Below, piece by piece: positions 6,182 through 13,943 of a stretch of 21,360 nt of DNA. The DNA is from Lachnospiraceae bacterium (GTDB lineage: Bacteria > Bacillota > Clostridia > Lachnospirales > Lachnospiraceae), in NCBI GenBank assembly GCA_017404585.1, contig JAFRCB010000028.1:1-21360 (forward strand). The letters run 5' to 3'. A program made the translations under genes and the position numbers. The notes beneath the pieces are model-generated. The model ran no database searches. It was not told where the DNA came from and saw only the letters and a program-made list of their open reading frames with translations. Every line of letters begins with the position of its first letter. Within the stretch, counting starts at the first letter, position 1.

Positions 6182-7390
6182 TCACTCTTTCCTACACGCA
6201 GCCAGCACGAACTGCTGCATGATCGCAGAACCGAGGGCCACCGCTGCAAGCAGGTAGTACACCGCCATATAATTCCCCATAGTGTCTGCCATTATGCCCG
6301 GAACCGGACCAAAAGCGAGGGATCCCAGCATATAGACGATCTGCGTCTGCTTGACCGCGTCGGCATAATACTCGGGTCTGGCGGTCCCTGCGGCAAGCTC
6401 GGACAGACCCACCGACAGCATCGGGAATCCGATGCCGAGAAGTGCCATGGCCGAGCAGGCCATGACCCGGCTCCCCGGAACGCACAGCGCGCAGATAAGA
6501 ATCGCGGCGACAAAGCAGCCGTGGAAGATGTTGCCCGACTTCACTCTCCCGAGCACGTCGACAGCCTCTCCGTAGATCACCTTCCCAGCCATCAGTGTCA
6601 GTCCCATGAGGGACATCAGCCAGCCGACCATGCCTGCGTCAAAGCCTTTCTCCCTGAACAGAACGGTCAGATACGGGGATACATTGTAGCTCATTCCGCA
6701 GAGCAGGACACCCGCCATGAGAATAAGCCATCTTGCGCGGGTCAGATGAAACACTTCATGGTGCTTCTTGTCAGCAAGCTTCTTCCTGCGGATCTCCTGT
6801 ACTTCCGCAGCCTTTTTACGGCTTGGATAGTTGCGGATCAGGAGGAACATAAGAGCTGCCGCGCAGACCATGAACAGGGCCTCCATCCGAAAGCTGTATC
6901 TCATACCGTGACTTTCCACCATAGCGGTGAGGACCGGCGATCCGATGACTGCCGACAGGCCGGTGCCCGCCGCGCAGATGCCGAGCGCAAGTCCGTCGTG
7001 CGTTTCGAACCACCTCTTAATAATGACCGATACCGAGACCATGCCTCCGAGTCCGTAGGCAAGTCCTGCAAATGCCATAGCTGCGCAGAACATACCAAAC
7101 CCCTCTGCGACAGAAAAAAGAGCAAATGCCACCGCCGCTATTCCGACCGCAATCGTCATGCTGAGTCTGAGATCGAACCTGCGGATCATCGGAACTACAA
7201 GGAACATGGAGACCAGCGTCAGGAGATTTCTCACCATCAGGATCACGGAGACCTGCGAGTTGGTCAGGCCGCCTTCTGAGATAAGGTATGGTGTATATAC
7301 ATTAAATCCTGTGACCAGAAGTCCTCCTGTACAGAACAAAGCCAATGTGCAGGCTGCACATATAATCCATCGATAAACTGTAGGTTTCAT
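6182..7390 (-). CDS. MFS transporter, probable organic-acid permease
   Basis: A 402-residue membrane protein with about 12 hydrophobic segments and a central cytoplasmic basic loop (RNYPSRKKAAEVQEIRRKK, near residue 186). The pattern fits the major facilitator superfamily, close in style to monocarboxylate/oxalate-formate-type carriers. It begins with a short cytoplasmic MKPTVYRW and a first transmembrane helix. The ribosome binding site (AGGGTAAAG) is weak. It is the last gene of the leftward run and is followed by a clear intrinsic terminator. A 163-bp gap with a 52-base hairpin separates it from the lactonase-like gene, so it may be expressed at a lower level. It probably imports or exports the substrate or a product of the cluster; the substrate is not known. 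Confidence 0.85.
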   Translation of the reverse strand: MKPTVYRWIICAACTLALFCTGGLLVTGFNVYTPYLISEGGLTNSQVSVILMVRNLLTLVSMFLVVPMIRRFDLRLSMTIAVGIAAVAFALFSVAEGFGMFCAAMAFAGLAYGLGGMVSVSVIIKRWFETHDGLALGICAAGTGLSAVIGSPVLTAMVESHGMRYSFRMEALFMVCAAALMFLLIRNYPSRKKAAEVQEIRRKKLADKKHHEVFHLTRARWLILMAGVLLCGMSYNVSPYLTVLFREKGFDAGMVGWLMSLMGLTLMAGKVIYGEAVDVLGRVKSGNIFHGCFVAAILICALCVPGSRVMACSAMALLGIGFPMLSVGLSELAAGTARPEYYADAVKQTQIVYMLGSLAFGPVPGIMADTMGNYMAVYYLLAAVALGSAIMQQFVLAACRKE

Positions 7391-7474
7391 ATTTCTTTAC
7401 CCTGACTCCCCACCTGCTCGTTTACAATCCGTTATTAAGCACCCACTCCCACCGCAGGTCAACGGCGTAGTCAA

Positions 7475-7526
7475 ACTCATAAAACATGCGCTTACAGAGA
7501 ATCTCTGAGAGCACATGTTTATGAGT
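7475..7526 (-). terminator. 52-base hairpin between lactonase-like and MFS genes
   Basis: Nested arms pair in order: ACTCATA with TATGAGT, CATG with CATG, a partly paired GCTT segment, and CAGAG with CTCTG around AAT. No T-run follows on the minus strand. It may attenuate or process the transcript between the metallo-hydrolase and MFS genes. Confidence 0.5.
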
Positions 7527-7553
7527 CGGCTTCCTGCCCCCGGAGGCGGAAAC

Positions 7554-8387
7554 TTATTCATACCATTCCGGAGATAAACGGTAGGTCTTAAATGCATTGA
7601 CATCATGGCTGAAGAATACGGTTCCATGCTCCGCCTCGGCAATCTTCCTGCACTTTTCAATGCTTGCCGCATATTCAGCCGGGCGCGCGCACATACCGGG
7701 CAGTACCGCCGGCGGACCGTAATTGGTCGCATTGTAAATGGCGTCCGACGGGAATATGACCGTTCCGGCCTCCTCCGTGCGAACGACCATCCCCATCGTA
7801 CCGGGGGTATGACCGGGCAGAAGCAAAAGCTCAAGGTCGTCTGCCAGCTTCACATCCCCCGAGACAAGGCGGAAAGAGATTCCGTCCAGACCGTTAAATT
7901 CATGTCTGACATAGCCGTCCCCATGATAGACTTCTCTGGCAGGATCAAAAATGTTTGATCGCATGAACGCATGCTTTGCCTCTTCTTCCTGCACAATGAC
8001 CCCCTGTCCGGCTTTAGTGCCCCGGAAAAGGTGAAGGTTGCCGCAGTGATCAAAGTGAAGATGCGATATGATGAGAAGACCAATGTCATCCACATACAGA
8101 CCGAGCTCACTGAGTTTTTCCTTCAGATCAAAAGACTGATGGACCGGATACCCCTCCGCCAGATTGCGAGGCCAGCGGTAAGACCAGTTGGAGTCAATAC
8201 CCGTATCAAAGAGAATGTTGCCCAGAGACGGGTGCTGTACAAGAACTGCGTAACAATTCAGCGGCCATATGATCCGGCTCTCAGCATTTATCTTTTTCTC
8301 TTCTTCGCTCAAAGTGACGTGTTCGTCTTTATAGGCGTCGAAATCTGCTGAGTGGATCAGCGTGAACCTCGTTCTGTCCGTCTTCAT
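7554..8387 (-). CDS. N-acyl-homoserine-lactonase-like metallo-beta-lactamase-fold hydrolase
   Basis: A 277-residue MBL-fold protein of the AHL-lactonase/AttM-BlcC type. The zinc signature is HLHFDH at 109-114 (in SHLHFDHCGN), with H193 in PGHTPGTMG, D215 in FPSDAIY and H261 in FFSHDVN: a complete set of dinuclear zinc ligands. This family opens lactone rings, from acyl-homoserine lactones (quorum quenching) to gamma-butyrolactone. In an operon of CoA and keto-acid enzymes, a catabolic lactone is more likely than a signal molecule (inference). Its ATG overlaps the stop codon of the preceding dehydrogenase gene as ATGA (8384-8387), implying translational coupling. The protein ends at the usual family C-terminus SPEWYE. 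Confidence 0.88.
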   Translation of the reverse strand: MKTDRTRFTLIHSADFDAYKDEHVTLSEEEKKINAESRIIWPLNCYAVLVQHPSLGNILFDTGIDSNWSYRWPRNLAEGYPVHQSFDLKEKLSELGLYVDDIGLLIISHLHFDHCGNLHLFRGTKAGQGVIVQEEEAKHAFMRSNIFDPAREVYHGDGYVRHEFNGLDGISFRLVSGDVKLADDLELLLLPGHTPGTMGMVVRTEEAGTVIFPSDAIYNATNYGPPAVLPGMCARPAEYAASIEKCRKIAEAEHGTVFFSHDVNAFKTYRLSPEWYE

Positions 8388-9352
8388 TTCTGTTCCCCCA
8401 GTTCCTCATTCATCGCGCGGATTGCGCGAATCATATGCATGATCTTCGCGTCTCTTGTCTTATGCGCACCGGCGGTGTCACCATACATATAGAAGCCTTC
8501 ACCGGATTTTACTCCGAGTTTCCCATCCCGGACTTTATTCTTAAGAATCTCCGGACAGGTCGTATCCGAACAGAGGACCGGCGGCAGAAGTGTTGCCAGA
8601 CGCTCGTAGATATCAAGTCCCGCGAAGTCGCTGAGGGCAAACGGTCCCTCAAAAGCATAGCGGGGGCCGAATGTTGCAGTGATTGCCTTATCTATGTCTT
8701 CCGGCGAAGCCCAACCGTTCCCTGCGATCTAGGACGCTTCACGGAATACTGCACGAGTGATTCGATTCAGTATAAAACCGGGGATCGCCTTATTCAGCAC
8801 TGCAGTTGTCTTGCCGCCCGACTCGAGCAGCTCTTTGGCAAGGGCGACTGTCTCGTCAGAGGTTTCGGGACCGCGGACGATCTCCACCAGCGGCATGACA
8901 TAGGCCGGGTTAAAGAAATGCGTGATAATTAGGCGTTCCGGGTGTGATACCGTGACGAAATCATAAATATTCATCGTGGAGGTGTCGCTGGACAGAATCA
9001 CATCCTCAGCGCAGTATTCATCAAGCAGTGCAAATGTACTCTTCTTCAGGTCCTCCCTCTCCGCCAGATTCTCAATAATGAAGTCCGCTGTCGCCACTGA
9101 CTCCCGAAGGTCGTTGCTGCCGTGGATCCTGCCCAGGATAGACGGTATCTCAGCCGCATTGATCTCGCCGTCTGAAGCAAGCGTTGTCAGATTCTCCTCG
9201 ATTCGAGTGAGGGCTTTTTCCAGGTTGGCCGGCGTTCTGTTATATAAAAACACCTGATGACCGCAGGTCGCAAAGAACTGCGCGATGCTGAGTCCCATGG
9301 TGCCTGCGCCGAGTACGGCTATCTCCCAGTCCTGCACGTTCTGTTTTCTCAT
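8384..9352 (-). pseudogene. 3-hydroxyacyl-CoA dehydrogenase, interrupted by an in-frame TAG
   Basis: Codons 1-207 encode the NAD-binding domain of a 3-hydroxyacyl-CoA dehydrogenase: GAGTMG at 15-20, SSDTSTM near 121-127, catalytic H145 in HFFNP, and PGFILNRI at 191-198. Codon 208 is TAG (8729-8731). The same frame then stays open for 114 codons and encodes the expected C-terminal dimerisation domain (IAGNGWASPEDIDKAI, GPFALSDFAGLDIYE, KLGVKSGEGFYMYG), ending in TGA that overlaps the next ATG as ATGA. The full reading would be 322 residues, close to family length. No other lesion is visible. Without readthrough the product lacks the second domain and should be inactive. Either a recent nonsense mutation, a sequencing error or TAG decoding would explain this. 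The start has a GGAGGG site and lies 31 bp after the CMD-like gene. Confidence 0.9.
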
Positions 9353-9383
9353 ATATTCCCTCCGAAGCTTTTTCGCATGCTTC

Positions 9384-10178
9384 TTATTTTTTCACTTCTG
9401 TGCCGTCAGCGGTGACTTCGGTGATCGCTTCCTTCAGGATCGGAACGCCCATCGTGATGGCATGTATGCCGAGCGTGCTGACGATCTCGAACACTTCCGC
9501 GATTTCTTTCCATGTAGCGCCGCAGTCCAAAGCCTTCTCAATGTGATATTTCAGTTCTGACTCATGCAGAGTGACCGGGGCAGCGTGTACTGCAATATAA
9601 AGCAGCTCTTTTTCCTTCGGGCTGAGGGTTCCTGTCTTCTGCGGGACGTCTTCGAACCGGCTGAATGTCTCAAAATAATCCGGGTCGATTCTTAAGATGT
9701 TCTCCTTCTCCTCGGTCCAGTAGCCGTCGTGTTCATCCATGTAAGCTTTTTTCAGAGCTTTCTGCCTGTCATCCAGTTCAATGGCAGAGAGATAAATTCC
9801 ACGGTTCCTGCATGCTTCATATAAAAGCGGAATGCCGAGCGCATAGCTGCAGGTTCCGACCATGCTGGTGATCTCCAGAGTTTCAAGGATTTCCCTGACA
9901 CTGATGCCGAGCTGCAGGCTGTGCTTCATATGATTCTTCAGACCGTTGGCGTTGAGGCAGCCGGTGACAGAGTCGATCGCCACGCAGATAAGCTTGCGCA
10001 TCTTGATGTCGAGGATCGCTCTCTTCTCGGCCACGGATGAATAATCCGCATAAGCGTCAACGATTTCCGCGTCCAGTTCCAAAATCGTATCCCACATAGC
10101 GCTCCACTTCCATGCGCCGCGGGCGTTGATAAAATGCTGTTTTACCTCTTCCTCATGAGGATTCCACTGTCTTTCCAT
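9384..10178 (-). CDS. Carboxymuconolactone-decarboxylase-like protein, two CMD domains
   Basis: A 264-residue protein with two tandem AhpD/CMD-like helical domains, roughly 38-118 (KMRKLICVAIDSVTGC, LEITSMVG) and 166-246 (KEKELLYIAVHAA, EIVSTLG). The repeat of the pattern, a core helix followed by an E-V-E-I-type helix, marks the duplication. Neither domain has the CxxC pair of AhpD peroxidase partners, so an oxidoreductase role is unlikely. In degradation operons such proteins accompany lactone or hydroxy-acid enzymes, but a real carboxymuconolactone decarboxylase activity cannot be claimed. It precedes the dehydrogenase gene by 31 bp and is separated from the upstream flavoenzyme gene by two strong hairpins. 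Confidence 0.85.
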   Translation of the reverse strand: MERQWNPHEEEVKQHFINARGAWKWSAMWDTILELDAEIVDAYADYSSVAEKRAILDIKMRKLICVAIDSVTGCLNANGLKNHMKHSLQLGISVREILETLEITSMVGTCSYALGIPLLYEACRNRGIYLSAIELDDRQKALKKAYMDEHDGYWTEEKENILRIDPDYFETFSRFEDVPQKTGTLSPKEKELLYIAVHAAPVTLHESELKYHIEKALDCGATWKEIAEVFEIVSTLGIHAITMGVPILKEAITEVTADGTEVKK

Positions 10179-10244
10179 CTCTTTCCTTTCCGGACCTTAC
10201 TCTTGTCCGTTCCATATATCTTTACTAATAAGCTGCCCGGGATA

Positions 10245-10267
10245 CCGCAAGGGAAGATCCCTTGCGG
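10245..10267 (-). terminator. Hairpin 1 between flavoenzyme and CMD-like genes
   Basis: Perfect 9-bp stem CCGCAAGGG with CCCTTGCGG around AAGAT. No T-run follows. With the next hairpin it lies between two genes of one operon and may slow transcription or protect the upstream message. Confidence 0.6.
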
Positions 10268-10274
10268 GTGCTGC

Positions 10275-10306
10275 CTGTCGGCACAGTTTAATGCCTGTGC
10301 CGACAG
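10275..10306 (-). terminator. Hairpin 2 between flavoenzyme and CMD-like genes
   Basis: Perfect 12-bp stem CTGTCGGCACAG with CTGTGCCGACAG around an 8-base loop, beginning 18 bases after the flavoenzyme stop codon. It is GC-rich and has no T-run on the minus strand, where GCAGC follows. It is probably an attenuating or message-stabilising structure. Confidence 0.65.
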
Positions 10307-10324
10307 ACATAAAAGGGGCAATTA

Positions 10325-12238
10325 TTAGATATCAAGTCCCGTTACTGTTCCGTTGTAAATAGCATTGAGACCGTTGGAAGCCTTCTCAGCATCGCCGAGT
10401 ACGATCAGCTTGCCGCCGAAATCCTTCATTTGCTCCTCAAGAGGATTGGATGATCCGAATCCGAATGCAAGGATAATAGAATCGAATCCGCCGATGTGAT
10501 GCATCTCGCCGTCCTTCTCGTAGTCCACGCCGTCCGGGTATACTTTCTTGACGGTTGCGCATGTGATGAGTTCCGCGTTGTGTGACTTCAGGCGCTCAAC
10601 GAGCAGTTTCTGTACTGCCGGGTGATCCTGGACCGCAATCGTATCTCTCATCTCGATGACTCTGACGTCATAGCCGTGCTCGCCCATGAAATCAGCCGTC
10701 TCAGCTCCGTGCAGACCGCCGCCGAGCATGAGGACCTTCGGTCCCGGAGCCACTTCGCCCATGAGGACGTCCTGGTTGGTCAGGCAGCCGGCCTCGCGGA
10801 GTCCCGGAATCCTGCCCGGCACAAGCGGTACGCCGCCGGTGGCAAGAATGAGGACGTCCGGTTTATATTCATCGACCATTTTGCGGTCAGCTTCGGTATT
10901 GTAGAGCATCTCGACGCCGTACTTCTTGCACATATTGGAATAGTAGGTGACGGCACGCGCGAGCTGCTGCTTGTGCGGGGGAACGCAGGCCTGGCGGAAC
11001 TGGCCGCCCGGCATGGAGTCTCTGTCGACAAGGCGTACGGTGTGACCGCAGGCTGCGGCAGTCCATGCAGCGTTAAGACCTGTGAGGCCCGCGCCGATGA
11101 TCATCACCTTCTTGCGCTCTGCCGCCGGCTTGATCTTCATGGTCGTCTCTCTCATGGAGAACGGGTTGACCATACATCCGCGGAAAATGCCGCCGTGGCC
11201 GTAATTGTCATAGCAGCGCTGCAGACATCCGATACACGGAGCGATCTCCTCCTCGAGTCCGGCAGCTGCCTTGTTCACGAACTCCGGATCTGCAAATAAC
11301 GCACGTCCGATAGTGATAAAATCCACCTTACCTTTTCTGAGCAGCATTTCCATGTATTCCGGCTCATTGATCCTGCCCGCGACTGCGACAGGAATATTGA
11401 CGACCGAGCGGACTTCTTCCGCCGGATCTACGTTGTAGCCGGTCTCGACTGCTGCCGGTGCGATACCGTAGCCGACGCCGTTCATGCCGCCGGAGACATT
11501 GATGAGATTCGCTCCCGCTTCCTCAAAGATCATGGCTATTGTGGCTGTATCTCTTGCGTGATTTCCGTCGGAGACCATATCGTCTCCGTTCAGTCTGACA
11601 CTGACCGGATAATCGGCTCCGCAGGCCTTCTTGATACCTTCGATGATCATGACCGGGGCTTTTGTGCGAGCCTTGAGACTGCCGCCGAATTCGTCGGTCC
11701 TGCGGTTCGCGCTCGGAGAAACAAAGTCGTTCAGCAGATAGCCGTGTGAGCAGTGAACTTCGACCATGTCGAAGCCTGCCTTCTGGGCTCTGACTGCCGC
11801 GGCGATGAAGTCATCGATCAGGCTGTAGACTTCCGCTGTCGTCATCTCATCGACGTGCACACGCTCAGCCTGTTTCGGAATCGAGCTCGGTGCCATCACA
11901 CGGACCATAGACCGGCGGCCGCCGTGCTGAAGCTGCAGACAGATTTTTGTATCAGACTCATGAATAGAATCAACGAGCTTTTTGAGGCCCGGGATCATGC
12001 TGTCATTTGCTACCGAGATCTGATGATCGGAAGAGCGGCCTTCCTCGTTTACAAATGCATACTCTGTGATAATAAGGCCGATCCCGCCGTCCGCTCTCGA
12101 CTTCAGATACGCAATCAGCTCATCTGTGATTGTTCCGTCCGGGTTGGCAAGCGCTGCCGACATAGGAGCCATGATCGTTCTGTTCTTGACATCCAGTGTT
12201 CCGATTTTGCCCGGAGCCAGCAATTTCGTGTATCTCAT
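10325..12238 (-). CDS. OYE-family NADH:flavin oxidoreductase / 2,4-dienoyl-CoA-reductase-like enzyme
   Basis: A 637-residue three-domain flavoenzyme. Residues 1-330 are an FMN-binding TIM barrel (start MRYTKLLAPGKIGTLDVKNR; HGYLLNDFVSP at 165-175; ANRRTDEFGG after it). C335, C338, C342 and C355 bind a 4Fe-4S cluster. Residues 375-637 hold the FAD motif MIIGAGLTGLNAA and the second nucleotide motif LMLGGGLHGAETA near 503-515. The layout and length match FadH-type dienoyl-CoA reductases, enoate-type reductases and the bile-acid enzymes BaiCD/BaiH, which reduce or oxidise carbon-carbon double bonds conjugated to a carbonyl. The substrate is unknown. The ATG at 12236-12238 is chosen because AGGAAGGAG precedes it; a longer frame upstream overlaps the aldolase gene and is not credible. 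The ribosome binding site touches the aldolase stop codon. Confidence 0.93.
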   Translation of the reverse strand: MRYTKLLAPGKIGTLDVKNRTIMAPMSAALANPDGTITDELIAYLKSRADGGIGLIITEYAFVNEEGRSSDHQISVANDSMIPGLKKLVDSIHESDTKICLQLQHGGRRSMVRVMAPSSIPKQAERVHVDEMTTAEVYSLIDDFIAAAVRAQKAGFDMVEVHCSHGYLLNDFVSPSANRRTDEFGGSLKARTKAPVMIIEGIKKACGADYPVSVRLNGDDMVSDGNHARDTATIAMIFEEAGANLINVSGGMNGVGYGIAPAAVETGYNVDPAEEVRSVVNIPVAVAGRINEPEYMEMLLRKGKVDFITIGRALFADPEFVNKAAAGLEEEIAPCIGCLQRCYDNYGHGGIFRGCMVNPFSMRETTMKIKPAAERKKVMIIGAGLTGLNAAWTAAACGHTVRLVDRDSMPGGQFRQACVPPHKQQLARAVTYYSNMCKKYGVEMLYNTEADRKMVDEYKPDVLILATGGVPLVPGRIPGLREAGCLTNQDVLMGEVAPGPKVLMLGGGLHGAETADFMGEHGYDVRVIEMRDTIAVQDHPAVQKLLVERLKSHNAELITCATVKKVYPDGVDYEKDGEMHHIGGFDSIILAFGFGSSNPLEEQMKDFGGKLIVLGDAEKASNGLNAIYNGTVTGLDI

Positions 12239-12252
12239 AGTGTGCTCCTTCC

Positions 12253-13062
12253 TCACGCAAGTCTCATATTTTTGCACTTGGAAACGATCTGATCGAGCGC
12301 GTCGGCGATGACCAGCTGATCTGTATTCAGGCATACGATGCTGCCGCCCTCATCAATAACTTTCTGTACGTGCTCCGGCTTCTGGCCTGTCGCGGGTGCT
12401 GACGGGCATGCCATGAACCAGATATTATGCTTCTTGCAGATCTCGATCGTCTTAAGATAGCCTTCCTGAACTTCCTCCGGGAATGTGCCATCCTCTCTGA
12501 GACCGCCGAGAGCCTGGCCGTAATCCGCCTTGCCGAACATGACGATGTCTCTGCCCGGCTTAAGGACGGCGATGATCTCCTCCAGGTGATCAATAGCCTC
12601 CGGATCTTCGATCATAGCGATGAAGGATACCTTCTCCGCTTCCTTCATGTATTCCTGCCAGTTCTGCGGGCGGAATCCGTCAGCGTGATTGGAACGACAG
12701 GTGCTTGCTGTACCGTTCGGCGGGTAGCGAAGCGCTCTCTGGGCTTTCAGGGCGGTCTCGCCGTCGTGGACATGCGGGATCAGGACACCCTTTACGCCCA
12801 TCTCGACAAGGCTTCTCATCTGCCATGGAATAACATCCGGGAGACGGACGAGCGGTGTCACGTTGTTAAGCTCTGCCGCCATGACCATGATCTCAACAGT
12901 CTCTCTGTCCATGACCGCGTGCTCTGTGTCAATAATGGTGAAATCCATACCGATGGAGCCGGCGATATACTGGATCGTGGGGTCCTTGATATAGTTGAAG
13001 AATCCGATCGGCGCGCGGCCTTCGCTGATAGCCTTGAAAATATTGTTCTCTCTCTTTATCAT
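12253..13062 (-). CDS. HpcH/HpaI-family aldolase
   Basis: A 269-residue class II (metal-dependent) aldolase of the 2,4-dihydroxyhept-2-ene-1,7-dioate / 2-keto-3-deoxy-sugar-acid family. By alignment from memory the active-site set is present: H48 in IIDTEHAVMD, R73 in LVRLPD, E152 in MIEDPEAI and D180 in FGKADYGQ. E152 and D180 are expected to bind the metal. These enzymes split 4-hydroxy-2-keto acids into pyruvate (or a similar keto acid) and an aldehyde. It lies 14 bp before the flavoenzyme gene and 143 bp after the PPC-domain gene, with a tandem repeat in that gap. GAGAGAGGA precedes the ATG. A central insertion (RSNHADGFRPQNWQ, about 123-136) fits longer family members. Confidence 0.9.
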   Translation of the reverse strand: MIKRENNIFKAISEGRAPIGFFNYIKDPTIQYIAGSIGMDFTIIDTEHAVMDRETVEIMVMAAELNNVTPLVRLPDVIPWQMRSLVEMGVKGVLIPHVHDGETALKAQRALRYPPNGTASTCRSNHADGFRPQNWQEYMKEAEKVSFIAMIEDPEAIDHLEEIIAVLKPGRDIVMFGKADYGQALGGLREDGTFPEEVQEGYLKTIEICKKHNIWFMACPSAPATGQKPEHVQKVIDEGGSIVCLNTDQLVIADALDQIVSKCKNMRLA

Positions 13063-13111
13063 GTCTTATTCCTCTCTCGCAAAATGCCTTCGGCAGTCTA
13101 TATCCGTCATG

Positions 13112-13212
13112 CAGCTGCCCTCCGCAGTTTCTGTCAATCCGTCATACAGCTGCCGTTACGCAGTTTCTGTCAATCCGTCATACAACTGCCGTTACGCGGT
13201 TTCTGTCAATCC
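13112..13212. repeat. 36-bp tandem repeat, about 2.8 units
   Basis: Three consecutive units at 13112-13146 (35 bp, one base short), 13147-13182 and 13183-13212 (30 bp, overlapping the last codons and stop of the PPC-domain gene). The second unit starts CAGCTGCCGTTACGCAG and goes on TTTCTGTCAATCCGTCATA. On the transcribed minus strand every unit holds a small hairpin with CTGC or CCGC on the left and GCAG on the right; the loops vary. No gene lies in this 143-bp gap. The repeat may set the spacing or stability of the operon message; nothing suggests CRISPR. Confidence 0.85.
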
Positions 13213-13811
13213 TCTGTCACTACTACATCCTGGTAGAAGAACTTATGCTCATCGAGCACAGCCTGCCACTCGATACCTGTGATCTTCGCGATAACGATTG
13301 TAAAGTGGGACGGAAGCTCGGGGTCACCGGAGCCGACCTTGGTGCCGGGCATCAGGTGTCCGCAAACCGTCGTATCCTTGTTGCTAGCTGTGCAGTGGGC
13401 ATGTACGTAAGGTGATCCGTCACCGCCCATGGCGCCGAGCATATGCCATTTCTGCTCGATTGTCTCGAGATAGCCCGGGATCGTCGGATACATACTGTCG
13501 ATCACCTCGTCAGCGGATTTGCCTTCCGGAAGTTTTACGACCATGGTTCCGATGGTTCCTTGAAGGCTCATCTCGCATTTGCCTTCCATAGTTGCAATGA
13601 CAACATTCAGCTTCGGATCGAGGAAACTCTTATTGAACGGGAAATGCTGATATGTGAAATCAACGCCTGCGCCGCTGCCGTCCAGGATCACGCCTGTCCT
13701 GATGTCATATTTGGCACAGATCTCATATATTGCCTGAAGAATATCCTCGCCCGGGAGGAGCCTCGCGTAATAAACGTCTGAAATTTTACCTGCATGTACC
13801 AGTCTTTCCAT
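13206..13811 (-). CDS. PPC/DUF296-domain protein
   Basis: A 201-residue protein whose residues about 10-180 match the plant-and-prokaryote-conserved (PPC, DUF296) fold. It opens with ARLLPGEDILQAIYEICAKYDI, with the metal-binding histidines H137 and H139 in YVHAHC and H152 in VCGHL, then MPGTKVG and the final strand FTIVIAKITGIEWQ. In plants the domain is part of AT-hook proteins; bacterial stand-alone forms are trimeric and of unknown biochemical role. There is no AT-hook here. Its place between a hydroxyacid dehydrogenase and an aldolase suggests a metabolic or enzyme-associated function (inference). AAAGGAG precedes the ATG at 13809-13811. The last codons fall in the 36-bp tandem repeat. 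Confidence 0.85.
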   Translation of the reverse strand: MERLVHAGKISDVYYARLLPGEDILQAIYEICAKYDIRTGVILDGSGAGVDFTYQHFPFNKSFLDPKLNVVIATMEGKCEMSLQGTIGTMVVKLPEGKSADEVIDSMYPTIPGYLETIEQKWHMLGAMGGDGSPYVHAHCTASNKDTTVCGHLMPGTKVGSGDPELPSHFTIVIAKITGIEWQAVLDEHKFFYQDVVVTED

Positions 13812-13943
13812 CTTTCTCTCCTTTATCTCAGTGATATTTCAATATTTGTCGCGCCTTTTCCGGCTTCCTGTTCCCTCCGCCGGTCTCGTGAACGAGGTAT
13901 TAATACTGACGCAAATCTCGTGACACAACTTATGTCCGTTTCT

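Noticed and set aside
6113..7279. Long antisense frame opposite the MFS gene, and a similar one at 3329-4393 opposite the GltD-like gene
   Set aside because: Their products are rich in His, Arg and Cys with no domains. The real genes on the other strand explain them.
7421..7553. A 43-codon open stretch in frame after the lactonase-like gene's stop (ending WEWVLNNGL)
   Set aside because: The lactonase family normally ends at SPEWYE, an open run of this length is not rare by chance, and a hairpin explains the sequence.
8729..8731. Claiming a pyrrolysine-containing dehydrogenase
   Set aside because: No Pyl tRNA or synthetase gene is in the window and no family precedent is known to me; it stays only one of several explanations.
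8435..8932. A plus-strand frame across the interrupted dehydrogenase gene
   Set aside because: The minus strand encodes conserved dehydrogenase sequence on both sides of the TAG; the plus frame is its shadow.
9384..10178. Naming the CMD-like gene as the beta-ketoadipate-pathway decarboxylase
   Set aside because: The protein is a two-domain form without supporting pathway genes; only the fold can be stated.
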